Source: Candidatus Thorarchaeota archaeon (GTDB taxonomy: Archaea; Asgardarchaeota; Thorarchaeia; Thorarchaeales; Thorarchaeaceae). From it: 64,000 nucleotides of DNA. The stretch lies in contig JAIZWL010000001.1 of NCBI GenBank assembly GCA_021498125.1, positions 447,434-511,433 on the forward strand, read 5' to 3'. Below the pieces are notes generated by a model. The model was not told the origin of the DNA. It did no database searches and worked only from the letters and a program-made list of their open reading frames with translations. Every line of letters starts with the position of its first letter. The first letter of the stretch is position 1. Position numbers and translations under genes: made by a program. Positions 16,132 through 25,692 of the stretch are shown one piece after another.

Positions 16132-19100
16132 CTATACTGGCGACATTCCTACCTTTATCTTGAGGTCGTCAATCTCCCATTCCTTGACGTATTTGAAGGG
16201 CTTCCACTTTGGTCTGGCCTTCGGGCCCACAAGATTGACGCTCTTGGCTCGGGTTTCTGTGGCAAGATAGTCTTTGTTCATCTCTGTCAATTCAAGCGAA
16301 TCTTGGTCGGAGAACTTGATAGTGATCTCGATATTCTGTTCAACACTCAGGTCAAGTTCTTTACGCATGACCTGTACTCTCCGCGTGATATCCCGGACGA
16401 GTCCTTCCGCTTCGAGTTCTTTTGTTCTGGTCACGTCTACAAAGACACGGCCTATCCTGCTCTCAGCGGAGCTAAGATGATCAGGGAGTGTTTCTTCGAA
16501 CTCAAGGTCTCCGGGCTGAAGCTCTATTGTTTCGCCGTCGACCTCAACTGTTGCCTTGCCCTTCTCCAGCTTAGTTCTTAGTTCTGCTGCGTCAGCCTTT
16601 TGCAATACTGCAACAAGTGCCTTCATCTTGCCCTTCACTCTGGGGCCAAGGGCCTTGAAGTTGGGCTTGATTGTCAGACTGGCATACCCATCCATCACAT
16701 CACTATCGACTATCTCGAAGGCACGAGTGTTTAAGTCGTTGAGGAGGATATGTTTCAGGCTCTCCGCACGTTTAGCTACCTCTGGTGATGCAGGAACTAA
16801 CATGACCTTTGCCACAGGATGCCGTAGCTTGACCCCCTTCTTGTTGCGTGCATTGCTTGCAGCGCTTCGCAACTCCTCAAGCACATCGAATGTTGCCTCA
16901 AGTTCTGTGTCAAGGAGCTTCTTATCGACCTCCGGCATGTCGGTCATGTTGATCGACTCTGGAAGATCGTCCCGATATGATGCGAGGAAGTCAAGATGCA
17001 ACTTTTCACACAGGAATGGTGTGAAGACATTGAGGCAGCGTAGGAGTGTCTGTAGAGTGTAGTACATGACATCATATGCCATGATCTTACGTGGGTTCTC
17101 GCTCTCTAGCCAGACACGTTTTTTGACAAGCGGAAGATAGATTCTGCTCAAGTCCTCGTTCATGAACTCGAGCAGGGCTCGGCTTGCATGATGATACAGG
17201 TATGATCCCATCTGTTCATGGAATCTCTTAACAACACTCTGTACCCGTGACAATAGCCATCTGTCCTCGATGTCCGCCTTGGCAAGATTCTTGCGCATTC
17301 GTTTTTCATCATACTTGAAATCATCAAGGGACATGTATGTGTCTGCAAACATCACAACGTTCCAGAGGATATCGAGATTCCTTCTTGTGAGTTCGATCTC
17401 TTTTGGACTATAGTTCGTTCTTGTCCACGGGGCCGATCGGCTTAGCATATATATTCTGAATGGGTCGGCTCCGATACTTTTGAAGGCATCCTCCGCCCAT
17501 ACAACATTTCCTTTGGACTTGCTCATCTTGCCGCCATCCTCGTCAAGGACGTGGCCCTGACTGACACATGCTTTGAATGGCGCCTTGTTATGCATGACTA
17601 CAGATGTATAGAGTAGACTGTAAAACCATCCTCTGGACTGGTCCACCGCCTCAGTGATGAAATCGTATGGGAATAATTCCTTGAAGAGTTCAGGCTGTCG
17701 CAGATAGTCTACAGAGGCACTGTGTGCCATTCCCGAATCAAGCCAGCAGTCCAAGACAAACGGTTCTCGTTTCATCTCCGCCCCACATTTCTCACACTTG
17801 ATAACGACACGATCCACCCATGGTCTATGCATCTCAAAGTCTTTTGGAAATTCTGTGGCCAACTCCTTCAGTTCGTCACGTGATCCGACGACTATCTCGT
17901 GACCACAATCAGGGCAGACCCAAACGGGGAGTGGTGATCCCCAGACACGAGAGCGCGATATGCACCAGTCATCGGCATTGGCAAGCCAGTCACCGAATCG
18001 CCCGCTTCCGGCCCATTCTGGGGTCCAATCGATATCTTTGTTCTTCTCGACAAGACGTTCACGTACTCCCTTCATCTTGAGGAACCACTGTGATTTGTCA
18101 GCCAGATAGATGAGCGGAGTATCGCAGCGCCAACAGTGTGGATATTCGTGGACGATCGTCTCTTGATGGACTAACAGTCCCTTCTCTTCAAGCATCTTTG
18201 GAACGTCTGCATTGACATCAAACACGTATTTGCCCTCGAACATAGGAACTTCTTCAGTGAAGATACCTCTATTCGTTACCGGGCATAATACAGGCACATC
18301 GTATTCCTTCCCCATCTCAAAGTCTTCAGGACCAAAACCTGGGGCAGTATGAACGAGGCCTGTACCATCTTCAATTGTGACATGTTTTCCTGTGACTACT
18401 GCATGCATAAACTTCTCATCATGCTCTTGGTGCCACGGGACCTCATCCTTGAAGGGATGTTCGTACTTCCAACCAAGCATCTTTGTACCCTTGAGTTTCT
18501 TGACCTCTTTGTAGTCCGTAATTCCTGCCTTTGTCATCACCGTCTGGACAAGATCCTCTACTAACCACCAATACTCATCTCCGACCTGTACTTCGACATA
18601 GGTGTAGTCTGGATGGACTGAGACCATCTCGTTAGATAGGAGTGTAAATGGTGTTGTCGTCCAGATGACAAGGTATTCGTCTTCACGATCTACTAGTTTG
18701 AACTTGACATAGATAGATGGATCTTCTTTGGTCTTATATCCTTGAGAGACCTCATGAGAGGATAGCGCCGTGACACACCGTGGGCAGGTTGGTGTGACTC
18801 GATAGCCTCGACTCAATAGGCCCTTCTCATTCGCCAATTTTAGGAAGTGCCATACATGCTCGATATAGTCATCTCTTCGAGTCTGATATGCCGTGGGATA
18901 GTCGAGCCATAACCCCAATCTTATGGAGTCATTCACCCACCTTTCGAGATAAAAGTCCACAAGATTTTTGCATTTCTTCACAAAGAGGTCCAGCCCTATT
19001 GTTGCCTCGATTTCACCCTTGTCCGCAATGCCTTCCTTGCGTTCGACCTCAAGTTCAACTGGTAGCCCTTGCATATCCCAGCCGCCACGACGCCATACAT

Positions 19101-19329
19101 TGAATCCGCGCATGGTCATGTATCTGATCTGGGCGTCTTTCATGGCACGTCCGCGGGCGTGTCCTACATGCATGAACCCATTTGTTGTGGGTGGCCCCTC
19201 TAAGAAATTCCATCGTGGTCCGTTCTCTCTGAACTTAACGGTCTTTGTGTAGATGTCCTTCTTCTTCCAATAGTCGAGTACTTCTTGTTCGACAGACTGT
19301 GGTTGATACCTCTTTGCCAGTGGACTCAT
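16132..19329 (-). CDS. ileS: Isoleucyl-tRNA synthetase
   Basis: A 1065-residue class I synthetase. The HIGH motif appears as FMHVGHARGRAMKD, the KMSKS loop as GGKMSKSKGNV, and the editing domain contains TTTPFTLLSNE and GTGLVHTAPGFG. Cys-rich sites CPRC (editing region), CWRCDTP and CPDCGHE/CEKCGAE are likely zinc sites. The C-terminal anticodon-binding extension of the archaeal/eukaryotic type is present. The ATG is at 19329. The gene is monocistronic between convergent and divergent neighbours. Charges tRNA-Ile in the cytoplasm. Confidence 0.96.
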   Translation of the reverse strand: MSPLAKRYQPQSVEQEVLDYWKKKDIYTKTVKFRENGPRWNFLEGPPTTNGFMHVGHARGRAMKDAQIRYMTMRGFNVWRRGGWDMQGLPVELEVERKEGIADKGEIEATIGLDLFVKKCKNLVDFYLERWVNDSIRLGLWLDYPTAYQTRRDDYIEHVWHFLKLANEKGLLSRGYRVTPTCPRCVTALSSHEVSQGYKTKEDPSIYVKFKLVDREDEYLVIWTTTPFTLLSNEMVSVHPDYTYVEVQVGDEYWWLVEDLVQTVMTKAGITDYKEVKKLKGTKMLGWKYEHPFKDEVPWHQEHDEKFMHAVVTGKHVTIEDGTGLVHTAPGFGPEDFEMGKEYDVPVLCPVTNRGIFTEEVPMFEGKYVFDVNADVPKMLEEKGLLVHQETIVHEYPHCWRCDTPLIYLADKSQWFLKMKGVRERLVEKNKDIDWTPEWAGSGRFGDWLANADDWCISRSRVWGSPLPVWVCPDCGHEIVVGSRDELKELATEFPKDFEMHRPWVDRVVIKCEKCGAEMKREPFVLDCWLDSGMAHSASVDYLRQPELFKELFPYDFITEAVDQSRGWFYSLLYTSVVMHNKAPFKACVSQGHVLDEDGGKMSKSKGNVVWAEDAFKSIGADPFRIYMLSRSAPWTRTNYSPKEIELTRRNLDILWNVVMFADTYMSLDDFKYDEKRMRKNLAKADIEDRWLLSRVQSVVKRFHEQMGSYLYHHASRALLEFMNEDLSRIYLPLVKKRVWLESENPRKIMAYDVMYYTLQTLLRCLNVFTPFLCEKLHLDFLASYRDDLPESINMTDMPEVDKKLLDTELEATFDVLEELRSAASNARNKKGVKLRHPVAKVMLVPASPEVAKRAESLKHILLNDLNTRAFEIVDSDVMDGYASLTIKPNFKALGPRVKGKMKALVAVLQKADAAELRTKLEKGKATVEVDGETIELQPGDLEFEETLPDHLSSAESRIGRVFVDVTRTKELEAEGLVRDITRRVQVMRKELDLSVEQNIEITIKFSDQDSLELTEMNKDYLATETRAKSVNLVGPKARPKWKPFKYVKEWEIDDLKIKVGMSPV

Positions 19330-19512
19330 TATAGAAACCTCTTACTCTCCTTGCTAAATTGATAATAATTAGTTAGCCCCTTCTTTTGGGCACTTGGTGA
19401 GACTATCTTCTCTGACAGAGTATTTTGATTATTGTGGGGTCTCGTGAATTTCGTGATCCATCCTGTCTCACCTTTGGTCTCGGTCATGCGAAATATTCAC
19501 TCTCTTAAAAGC

Positions 19513-19529
19513 ATTAGGCTAGACCTAAT
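19513..19529. promoter_or_regulatory. Short palindrome in the ileS upstream region
   Basis: ATTAGG (19513-19518) and CCTAAT (19524-19529) form a 6-bp inverted repeat with a 5-base spacer in the 269-base region between divergent ileS and the gene at 19599. It is the size of a dimeric-regulator operator, but nothing ties it to a regulator. Confidence 0.3.
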
Positions 19530-19598
19530 TAACCGATTCCGTCGTTCGGTGAAGACTTAATTGTGATGTAGTGCTAGTTCAGAGATAGGTGAAACTCG

Positions 19599-20273
19599 AT
19601 GAGCGCATTGGAAGAGAGACCTCTGGACAAGTTGTTTGATATTGTTCTTCAAGTCCTATGGCAAGATCTACTTGCTGTGTGGCGTATAATTCATGCCAAG
19701 ATGGCCTCTGAGGGTGTAGAGGTCATTCGAACCGCATATGAGGGTGCACGGCAGCGATTGCTCGAAAAAGTCCTCGAAAATTATGTTGAGGTCCGATGGG
19801 GTATGAGCCTCTGTCCGCTCTGTAATGATGACAATATTGAGAAAAATGGTATCTCTTATGTCAATCCTTCCGGTGACGGATTGGAGTTCAATCAGTGTCT
19901 CAACTGCCGAATCGGTATTCTCTATCGTCTTGTTGCTGCGAACGCTACTATGGACACTTACACGGTAGGTCTCGGGCAGCCTGGTCAATTTAATGGAATG
20001 AGCTTCTATTGGAGTGCGGTGGTACCAAAAGAACTGGAGCCGTTCTGGCCCCTCTATGAAGTGATCAAAGATGGGCAATGGCTTGGAACACTGTCCATTG
20101 ATGGAGAGATGAATGTCCGCATGCTCAAATTTGAGGATATGAAGGATGGAGTCGATCGTGGGGCCTCTGACCCGTGGACCGATTCTATACCTGATGATGT
20201 GCGGGCCGCTGTCAACGAGTTTATTGAGGTGGCGCGCCCTCAGATCGAGGTCGCACAGGTTCTTCTCAAATAA
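19599..20273 (+). CDS. Hypothetical protein with one CxxC...CxxC zinc-binding pair
   Basis: A 224-residue soluble protein I do not recognise. An N-terminal helical region (DLLAVWRIIHAKMASEGVEV) precedes a treble-clef or ribbon-like zinc site, LCPLCND and QCLNCRIG, about 30 residues apart near the middle. A C-terminal alpha/beta part follows. The ATG at 19599 follows AGATAGGTGAAA. Its stop lies 5 bases before the MazG-like gene, so the two are probably cotranscribed. DNA, RNA or protein binding through the zinc site is only a guess. Confidence 0.7.
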   Translation: MSALEERPLDKLFDIVLQVLWQDLLAVWRIIHAKMASEGVEVIRTAYEGARQRLLEKVLENYVEVRWGMSLCPLCNDDNIEKNGISYVNPSGDGLEFNQCLNCRIGILYRLVAANATMDTYTVGLGQPGQFNGMSFYWSAVVPKELEPFWPLYEVIKDGQWLGTLSIDGEMNVRMLKFEDMKDGVDRGASDPWTDSIPDDVRAAVNEFIEVARPQIEVAQVLLK

Positions 20274-20278
20274 CCCTG

Positions 20279-20602
20279 GTGCTCAACGTGTCATATGAGA
20301 AGCTCGTCCGGGATCTCATCCCGGACATTATTCGATCCAATGGGGATACGCCAATTGTTCGCATTGCCCAGTCCAGTGAAGCCGACTCTCTTTTGCGGGA
20401 AAAGTTGGTAGAAGAGGCTGTTGAGTTTCGATCATCTGGAGATCTTGTGGAGATAGCCGATGTTCTTGAGGTGATCTATGCCATATTGGAGCAACGTGGT
20501 GTTGACCTTAAAGCGATTGAACAGCTCCGACTGAAGAAGAGAGAAGAACGTGGAGGCTTCGAACGCCTATTTGTCTTAACAATGGATGGGACGCAGTCTT
20601 AA
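20279..20602 (+). CDS. MazG / phosphoribosyl-ATP pyrophosphohydrolase-like protein
   Basis: A 107-residue all-alpha NTP pyrophosphohydrolase-like protein. It opens with YEKLVRDLIPDIIRS, then REKLVEEAVEF and EIADVLEVIYAIL, which together give the EExxE...ExxD magnesium-binding pattern of the MazG/HisE superfamily. It lacks the neighbours of a his operon, so a house-cleaning or nucleotide-related role is more likely than HisE. The start is GTG at 20279 (another GTG at 20288 is possible), directly after the zinc-site protein. Confidence 0.8.
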   Translation: MLNVSYEKLVRDLIPDIIRSNGDTPIVRIAQSSEADSLLREKLVEEAVEFRSSGDLVEIADVLEVIYAILEQRGVDLKAIEQLRLKKREERGGFERLFVLTMDGTQS

Positions 20603-20712
20603 TTTCATACTCTGAAACATCGGACAAAGGTTATATGTGATTGGCAGTGCCTATCGACTGAATACCACTCTTTTCAGTGGTGGCACCATAGATGGTTTCG
20701 GAGTGTTAAACT

Positions 20713-22368
20713 ATGGAAATTAAAGAGATTAAACTTGATCCCGTTCCGGCTGAACCTGTCACACATACTACGGGTGGGAAGCCGATCTCACGCTATCACG
20801 TTGAACTTCATACTCCTCATAAGTTGCCTTACACTACTCAGTCAATATGTCCTGACTGTCTCATGATTGATGATGTTGTACATGTGATTGATGCTGAAGT
20901 GTATGAGGAAGACGGGAAAGTAATGTACCGAAAGACTTGTGAGAAGCATGGTGAGTTTGTTGATGTTTACTGGGGCGATGCCGACATGTGGCGCAGAGCC
21001 CAAAAGTATTGGTACAAGACTGTTGGACTTGATAATCCCCGTACCGAGACAGTGAACGGCTGTCCTAATGATTGCGGTCAATGCCCCGAGCACAAGTCGC
21101 ATACCGCACTGGCATTGATGGATATTACAAACCGTTGTAATCTGCGTTGTCCAATCTGTTTTGCTCATGCCGCAGAATCAGGAAAGGTCTATGAACCAAC
21201 TCCTGAAGAAGTAATTGAGATGATGAGGAATCTGCGGAGCAATCTCCCGGTTCCTGCTCCCGCTTTGCAATTTGCTGGTGGTGAGCCTACGGTGAGCAAA
21301 TACTTGCCACAATACATCCGCTGGGCCAAAGAGATTGGCTTTAGACACGTTCAGATCGCAAGTAATGCCATTCGGCTTGCAAAGAGCCTCGATTATGCTA
21401 AGGAACTCAAAGAGGCTGGCCTCTCTACAGTCTATATGCAGTTCGATGGTGTGACTCCTGAGCCATACATTACCGCACGAGGTTCTAACCTGTTTCCAAT
21501 CAAGCAGAAAGCAATTGAGAACTGTCGGCAGGCTGGACTTGATTCTATTGTTCTTGTCCCAACAGTTGTTCGTGGTGTAAATGACGATCAACTTGGAAAG
21601 ATCATCGAGTTCGCAATCGAGAATGCTGATGTAGTTCGCTCTGTCAACTTCCAGCCAGTCAGTATCACTGGGCGGATTGACTATTCTGCGCGCAAAGAGA
21701 TGCGAATCACAATTCCTGACTGTATCCATCTGATTGAGGAACAGACCAATGGCGCGATTCCATCGACCGCCTGGTACCCAGTGCCTGCGATGATGCCAGT
21801 CGGACGGGCGATAGGACTTATGAAAGGTTCTCCACAGCTCGAACTCAGCTCACACTTTGCTTGTGGGATGGCTACTTTCATCTGGCTCAACGAGGATGGT
21901 ACCTATGAACCGATCACGAACCTTATAGAGGTCGATAAATTCCTCAATCTCATGATCGAGATCGCTAATCTTTTCGCAGATGAGAAGAAGGGTGCAAGTA
22001 CACGTGCCAAGGCAAAGCTTGCTGCTGGAGTCCGACATATCAAGCGCAAGGGTCTCATCAAAGACCTCTTGAACGCATTTCTCTCACGTGGGGACTATGA
22101 CTCACTTGCGAAGTTCATGAAACGAGTGATCATGGTCGGAATGATGCACTTCCAAGATCCTTACAATCTTGATCTTGAACGTGTACAGCACTGTGATATT
22201 AACTACTCTGTCCCAGATGGTAGAATCATTCCGTTCTGCACAATGAATACAATTCACAGGTCCAAGGTCGAGGCGAAGTTTGCTATTCCTATTGAAGAGT
22301 GGCGGGCTCGTCACAGACCATCGCCTGTGGAAGAAGATAGTCTCACGAAACCCTTCACTGCAGAATGA
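20713..22368 (+). CDS. Radical SAM enzyme resembling archaeal tetraether lipid synthase (Tes)
   Basis: A 551-residue radical SAM protein. The SAM [4Fe-4S] motif is CNLRCPICF (Cys142, 146, 149). An N-terminal domain has ICPDC, then RKTCEKHGEFVDVYWG, and a Cys cluster GCPNDCGQCPEH just before the core. This order (rubredoxin-like site, extra Cys cluster, radical SAM, further Cys near the C-terminus such as CGMA, HCDIN and FCTMN) fits Tes, the enzyme that joins two archaeol chains into tetraethers with several Fe-S clusters. Uncharacterised radical SAM paralogues share the layout. A prenyl diphosphate synthase gene 1.4 kb downstream is compatible with membrane lipid synthesis. Confidence 0.65.
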   Translation: MEIKEIKLDPVPAEPVTHTTGGKPISRYHVELHTPHKLPYTTQSICPDCLMIDDVVHVIDAEVYEEDGKVMYRKTCEKHGEFVDVYWGDADMWRRAQKYWYKTVGLDNPRTETVNGCPNDCGQCPEHKSHTALALMDITNRCNLRCPICFAHAAESGKVYEPTPEEVIEMMRNLRSNLPVPAPALQFAGGEPTVSKYLPQYIRWAKEIGFRHVQIASNAIRLAKSLDYAKELKEAGLSTVYMQFDGVTPEPYITARGSNLFPIKQKAIENCRQAGLDSIVLVPTVVRGVNDDQLGKIIEFAIENADVVRSVNFQPVSITGRIDYSARKEMRITIPDCIHLIEEQTNGAIPSTAWYPVPAMMPVGRAIGLMKGSPQLELSSHFACGMATFIWLNEDGTYEPITNLIEVDKFLNLMIEIANLFADEKKGASTRAKAKLAAGVRHIKRKGLIKDLLNAFLSRGDYDSLAKFMKRVIMVGMMHFQDPYNLDLERVQHCDINYSVPDGRIIPFCTMNTIHRSKVEAKFAIPIEEWRARHRPSPVEEDSLTKPFTAE

Positions 22369-22379
22369 ATCTAGATGTG

Positions 22380-22417
22380 GTCCCCAACAATCATTGGGGA
22401 CTCCCCTCCTCTTTTTT
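22380..22417 (+). terminator. Perfect hairpin plus T-run after the radical SAM gene
   Basis: GTCCCCAA (22380-22387) and TTGGGGAC (22394-22401) form a perfect 8-bp stem with a 6-base loop, followed by a pyrimidine tract with TTTTTT. It starts 12 bases after the TGA of the radical SAM gene. Confidence 0.7.
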
Positions 22418-22711
22418 CACAGAACCAACGGTTCTATAATTGTTTATTTTTCAAAAAGGCTGTCTTTTTTTGGAATATTACGAGCTGCGCTATCCTTAAG
22501 TAGGATTGAAGCTATTAATATATGACATAATGGCGGGTGCGTGGGCTAGTTTTTCGTTACATGCCCTCAATTACGAAACTCCCCCCTCCTACCACGATTA
22601 CCCACGTTCCCGCCACCTTTCCATCTGTTTCTTAATCTGTTCATGCCTCTTTGTCCTGAGTGGTATTCTTAATTAGTCGCCACGACTAAACTCCTTGCGA
22701 GTTGAATTGCG
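22418..22711. other. Intergenic region upstream of the PhzF-like gene
   Basis: Nearly 300 bases with no convincing coding frame. It is AT-rich near 22430-22530 and then pyrimidine-rich around 22570-22660. It probably contains the promoter of the PhzF-like gene, but I cannot place a TATA box with confidence. Confidence 0.4.
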
Positions 22712-23626
22712 ATGAGACATCGAACTGAGATCAAAGTTGTTCAGGTGGATGCGTACACGGATCGGCCCTTCGGCGGAAATCCTGCTGTAGTGGTCTTGGA
22801 TGCAGACAAGCTCCGTGACCGTGATATTGAAGCGATAGCACGTGAGATCATCACTGGACAGACCCTTTTTATACACAACTCCAAAGTGGCCGATTTCAAG
22901 TTCCAGTATATGACTCCCACTGGTGAGATGTCCTTCTCTGGCCACCTTACCGTAGCGGGGTTTTCCGCATTGGCGTATGAAGGACTCATCGATATAGTCC
23001 AAGACGTGAATATGTTTACGGTCGAGACGCTGGCCGGAGTGCTTGAGGTTGAAGTTGTCAAAAATGAATCCTCTATGCTCCACGAAGTGCAGATCACTCA
23101 TCCCACCCCTCAATTCATGGAGACCTATGATCCGAAGGAGATTGCGGAGGCACTGGGTCTCTCTCTAGCAGATATTATGTCCCCACATCCGGTACAGACG
23201 GTGAACACCGGGACCCCCCAGCTCATGGTTCCAGTCAGTACCCTTCGTGCGCTTGAACGTATTCATCCTGACTGGGAGCGTCTTAACGAGTTACAGGCAG
23301 GTTCTGATTGGGTCTCGATTCAAGTGTTTACCCGCGAGACTCTGGAACCAACCTCTGATGTACATGTGCGTCACTTTGCACCGTTCTTGGGGATAAACGA
23401 AGATCCTGTCACAGGCTCGGGTGCTGGCAGTATGGGTGCGTACATGATCAAATACGGGATGTTTGATGTCACTATCCCCGTCACAAGTATAGTGATCGAG
23501 CAGGGCCATTTCATGGATCGCCCCGGGAAGATATTCGTTGAAGTAGTGGGCGACTCGCATGAGATCACTCAGGTGAAAGTGAGCGGTACTGGAGTTCCTG
23601 TATTGCATGGCACTATGACCTTTTGA
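22712..23626 (+). CDS. PhzF-family protein with the catalytic Glu position altered
   Basis: A 304-residue protein of the diaminopimelate-epimerase-like PhzF fold. It has QVDAYTDRPFGGNPAVVVL, FQYMTPTGEMSFSGHLTVAG and the C-terminal DPVTGSGAGSMGAYM, the two mirrored halves of the fold. In PhzF isomerases the segment after IAREM normally reads SETVF with a catalytic Glu; here it reads TGQTLFI, so the Glu appears to be Gln. It may lack classical isomerase activity or use another mechanism. The ATG is at 22712. It stands alone upstream of the prenyl synthase gene. Confidence 0.85.
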   Translation: MRHRTEIKVVQVDAYTDRPFGGNPAVVVLDADKLRDRDIEAIAREIITGQTLFIHNSKVADFKFQYMTPTGEMSFSGHLTVAGFSALAYEGLIDIVQDVNMFTVETLAGVLEVEVVKNESSMLHEVQITHPTPQFMETYDPKEIAEALGLSLADIMSPHPVQTVNTGTPQLMVPVSTLRALERIHPDWERLNELQAGSDWVSIQVFTRETLEPTSDVHVRHFAPFLGINEDPVTGSGAGSMGAYMIKYGMFDVTIPVTSIVIEQGHFMDRPGKIFVEVVGDSHEITQVKVSGTGVPVLHGTMTF

Positions 23627-23762
23627 AGAACCACTATTATCACGCACATCTTGCGTCAGCCGTTTGTGTAGTGAATGTCTGCTCAGAAGATATATTCTAG
23701 GCCGAAAGTCTAATAATCTGGCACCTAGAGGCTGCGGTGTATATCGTGAAAGAGGTCTTAGT

Positions 23763-24845
23763 GTGACAGAATTCAAGGCTCTGATGAAAAAAGAGATTGC
23801 TGAGGTAAACAAAGCATTAGAGGAGTATTTGCAACTGCTGATGGAGCGTGCACGCGCGCTTAGTCCTGTGCATGAACTCTATTACGGAAATCTTCGCGAA
23901 TATCTCATACGAGGTGGGAAGCGTCTGCGCCCCATCTTAGTCGTGTCCGCATTCAAGGCTATCCGTGAAGAGGTCGATCTAAAATACCTCTATCGCGCGT
24001 CCTGTTCTGTGGAAATGTTGCACAACGGATCTCTGCTACACGATGACCTCATTGATCACGATGAGATTCGTAGAGGTGGTCCGACATTTCACGCCCTCTA
24101 TCGTGAGTGGTTCAAGAAGCATGCTGTTGATGACGAGACCAAGGCTGCGGATTTTGGAATGGCCATGGCAGTTCTTGGTGGCGATTCACTGCTCAACTTT
24201 GGTGGAATGATCATCAGTGCCTCCGAGTTGCCCCCCAATCTTGGATATCCCTGCCTCTCCCTGTATCAACAGGCCTACCAAGAGCTTGCTGATGGGGTGC
24301 TTCTTGAGATGAATATGGTCAACGATGAAAGTGTGACTGCTGAGCTCTATCTTGAGATGACCCGTTTAAAGACCGCAGTCTTGATGGAAAAGTCACTACT
24401 GATCGGGGCTACACTGGCACGCGGAACCGATTCGCAAAAGGATGCTCTCTCTAAATTTGGTATTCGCGTAGGACAGGCCTTCCAAGCGCAGGATGATATT
24501 CTTGGCTCCTTTGGTGATGAAGCAGTGACAGGAAAATCCACTGAGGGTGATATCCGTGAGGGCAAGAAGACCCTTCTTGTTATTGAGGCCTACCGGCTTG
24601 CTGATGCCTCACAACGGAAGACCCTTGACTCTCTTCTTGGGAAGACTGACATCACAGAGGAAGAAGTGAATCAGGTCCGTGACATATTCCGTGAAACCGG
24701 GGCTCTCGATTCCACTCACAAAATGATGGAAGAGTTATTGGCCGAGGGTCAAGATGCTCTGCAGACCACTGAACCAGCACTCAATTCCACATATCGAGAT
24801 TTTCTGTTGGATCTGTCTAATTTCTTGGTCCATAGATCCTACTAA
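23763..24845 (+). CDS. Trans-isoprenyl diphosphate synthase (geranylgeranyl/farnesyl type)
   Basis: Builds C20 (or C15-C25) prenyl diphosphates for archaeal membrane lipids. The first Asp-rich motif is DDLIDHDEIRRG, the second AQDDILGSFGDE, with GGKRLRPILV at the IPP-binding Arg/Lys region. The N-terminus of related enzymes starts near KALMKKEIAEVNKAL, so GTG at 23763 (after AGAGGT) is preferred over the 33-codon-longer frame. The length is about 360 residues. It overlaps the convergent gene at 24842 by 4 bases. Product chain length cannot be read with certainty. Confidence 0.9.
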   Translation: MTEFKALMKKEIAEVNKALEEYLQLLMERARALSPVHELYYGNLREYLIRGGKRLRPILVVSAFKAIREEVDLKYLYRASCSVEMLHNGSLLHDDLIDHDEIRRGGPTFHALYREWFKKHAVDDETKAADFGMAMAVLGGDSLLNFGGMIISASELPPNLGYPCLSLYQQAYQELADGVLLEMNMVNDESVTAELYLEMTRLKTAVLMEKSLLIGATLARGTDSQKDALSKFGIRVGQAFQAQDDILGSFGDEAVTGKSTEGDIREGKKTLLVIEAYRLADASQRKTLDSLLGKTDITEEEVNQVRDIFRETGALDSTHKMMEELLAEGQDALQTTEPALNSTYRDFLLDLSNFLVHRSY

Positions 24846-25459
24846 TGTTCTATTGCCCCCGACTCGATCAGGCGAAGGCTCACAAGCAAAAGATTCTCGC
24901 CCTTTGAGCTGAGAATCAGCTCCATTGGTTTCTTCAGGGTCGGGGCCTGTTTCTTCAGATAATCCAAAAAGTCGTTCCTCGATTGTGTCAGTGCCCGCCT
25001 CATCTCCGAAACATGTTTTTTCATGCGTTCTTCCATTCGGGGATTTCGAGGTTGTCCCGGGAAGAGCTTGTTCTCGATAGTATGAAGGATGTCACTGGCA
25101 ATGATATGCGACTCGCTTACGACAAATCCTCTTGGACGTGCCGGAGTTGGTCTTGCCTCCTGTTCGGTCGCAATACGGATCCGTCTAGGTCTTAGTGTAT
25201 CTTCGATATCATCCTCGACTACCAGCTTCTTCCATGCCTTTGATCCCAAAAGACTTAGGGGTGCAATATACCCTTTCGCCTGCATATTTTTTAAAAATTT
25301 GTTGAATTGTTCTTGCGATAGTAGTGAGTGTGGCGCTGACATCATGAGGTATTTGTGATAGAGGGTTTCCTCGAACTCGACAATTGCCCATCCAAAAGAT
25401 CTCAATATATCGCGTTCTATCTCTTCATCTCCCATTCCCAGATCGATCGTGTCTACCAT
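24842..25459 (-). CDS. Hypothetical protein, possibly winged-helix
   Basis: A 205-residue soluble protein. The first 80 residues look like a compact alpha/beta unit (IERDILRSFGWAIVEFEETL, then LSQEQFNKFLKNMQAKGYI and a strand) that could be a winged helix; a basic/proline linker (TEQEARPTPARPRG) follows, then a helical C-terminal domain rich in Lys/Arg. I do not recognise the family. The ATG is at 25459. Confidence 0.65.
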   Translation of the reverse strand: MVDTIDLGMGDEEIERDILRSFGWAIVEFEETLYHKYLMMSAPHSLLSQEQFNKFLKNMQAKGYIAPLSLLGSKAWKKLVVEDDIEDTLRPRRIRIATEQEARPTPARPRGFVVSESHIIASDILHTIENKLFPGQPRNPRMEERMKKHVSEMRRALTQSRNDFLDYLKKQAPTLKKPMELILSSKGENLLLVSLRLIESGAIEH

Positions 25460-25634
25460 CTCTTCACACCTTTATCAATCGCCTAATAATATCGAAAATT
25501 TGCTTATCAATTTTGGCAGAATTGAATTATCGTCAAACCGCTCGATAAATGGACGCTCGCTGTCTGTTTTGGCCATCTGTCAACCGATTATACTCCGTCT
25601 GGTCTAGTATAGTAGTTCTTGGGCCTAATGCCGT

Positions 25635-25681
25635 TTAAAAAAGAGGATTTGGAGGAGGAAACCGTCCGATACCCCCTCCAA
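25635..25681 (-). terminator. Terminator-like hairpin after the PHP surface protein
   Basis: TTGGAGG (25649-25655) pairs with CCTCCAA (25675-25681) across a 19-base loop. On the minus strand it lies just after the stop at 25693 and is followed by a T-run (plus-strand AAAAAA at 25637-25642). Confidence 0.5.
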
Positions 25682-25692
25682 GAAGCGATTGA

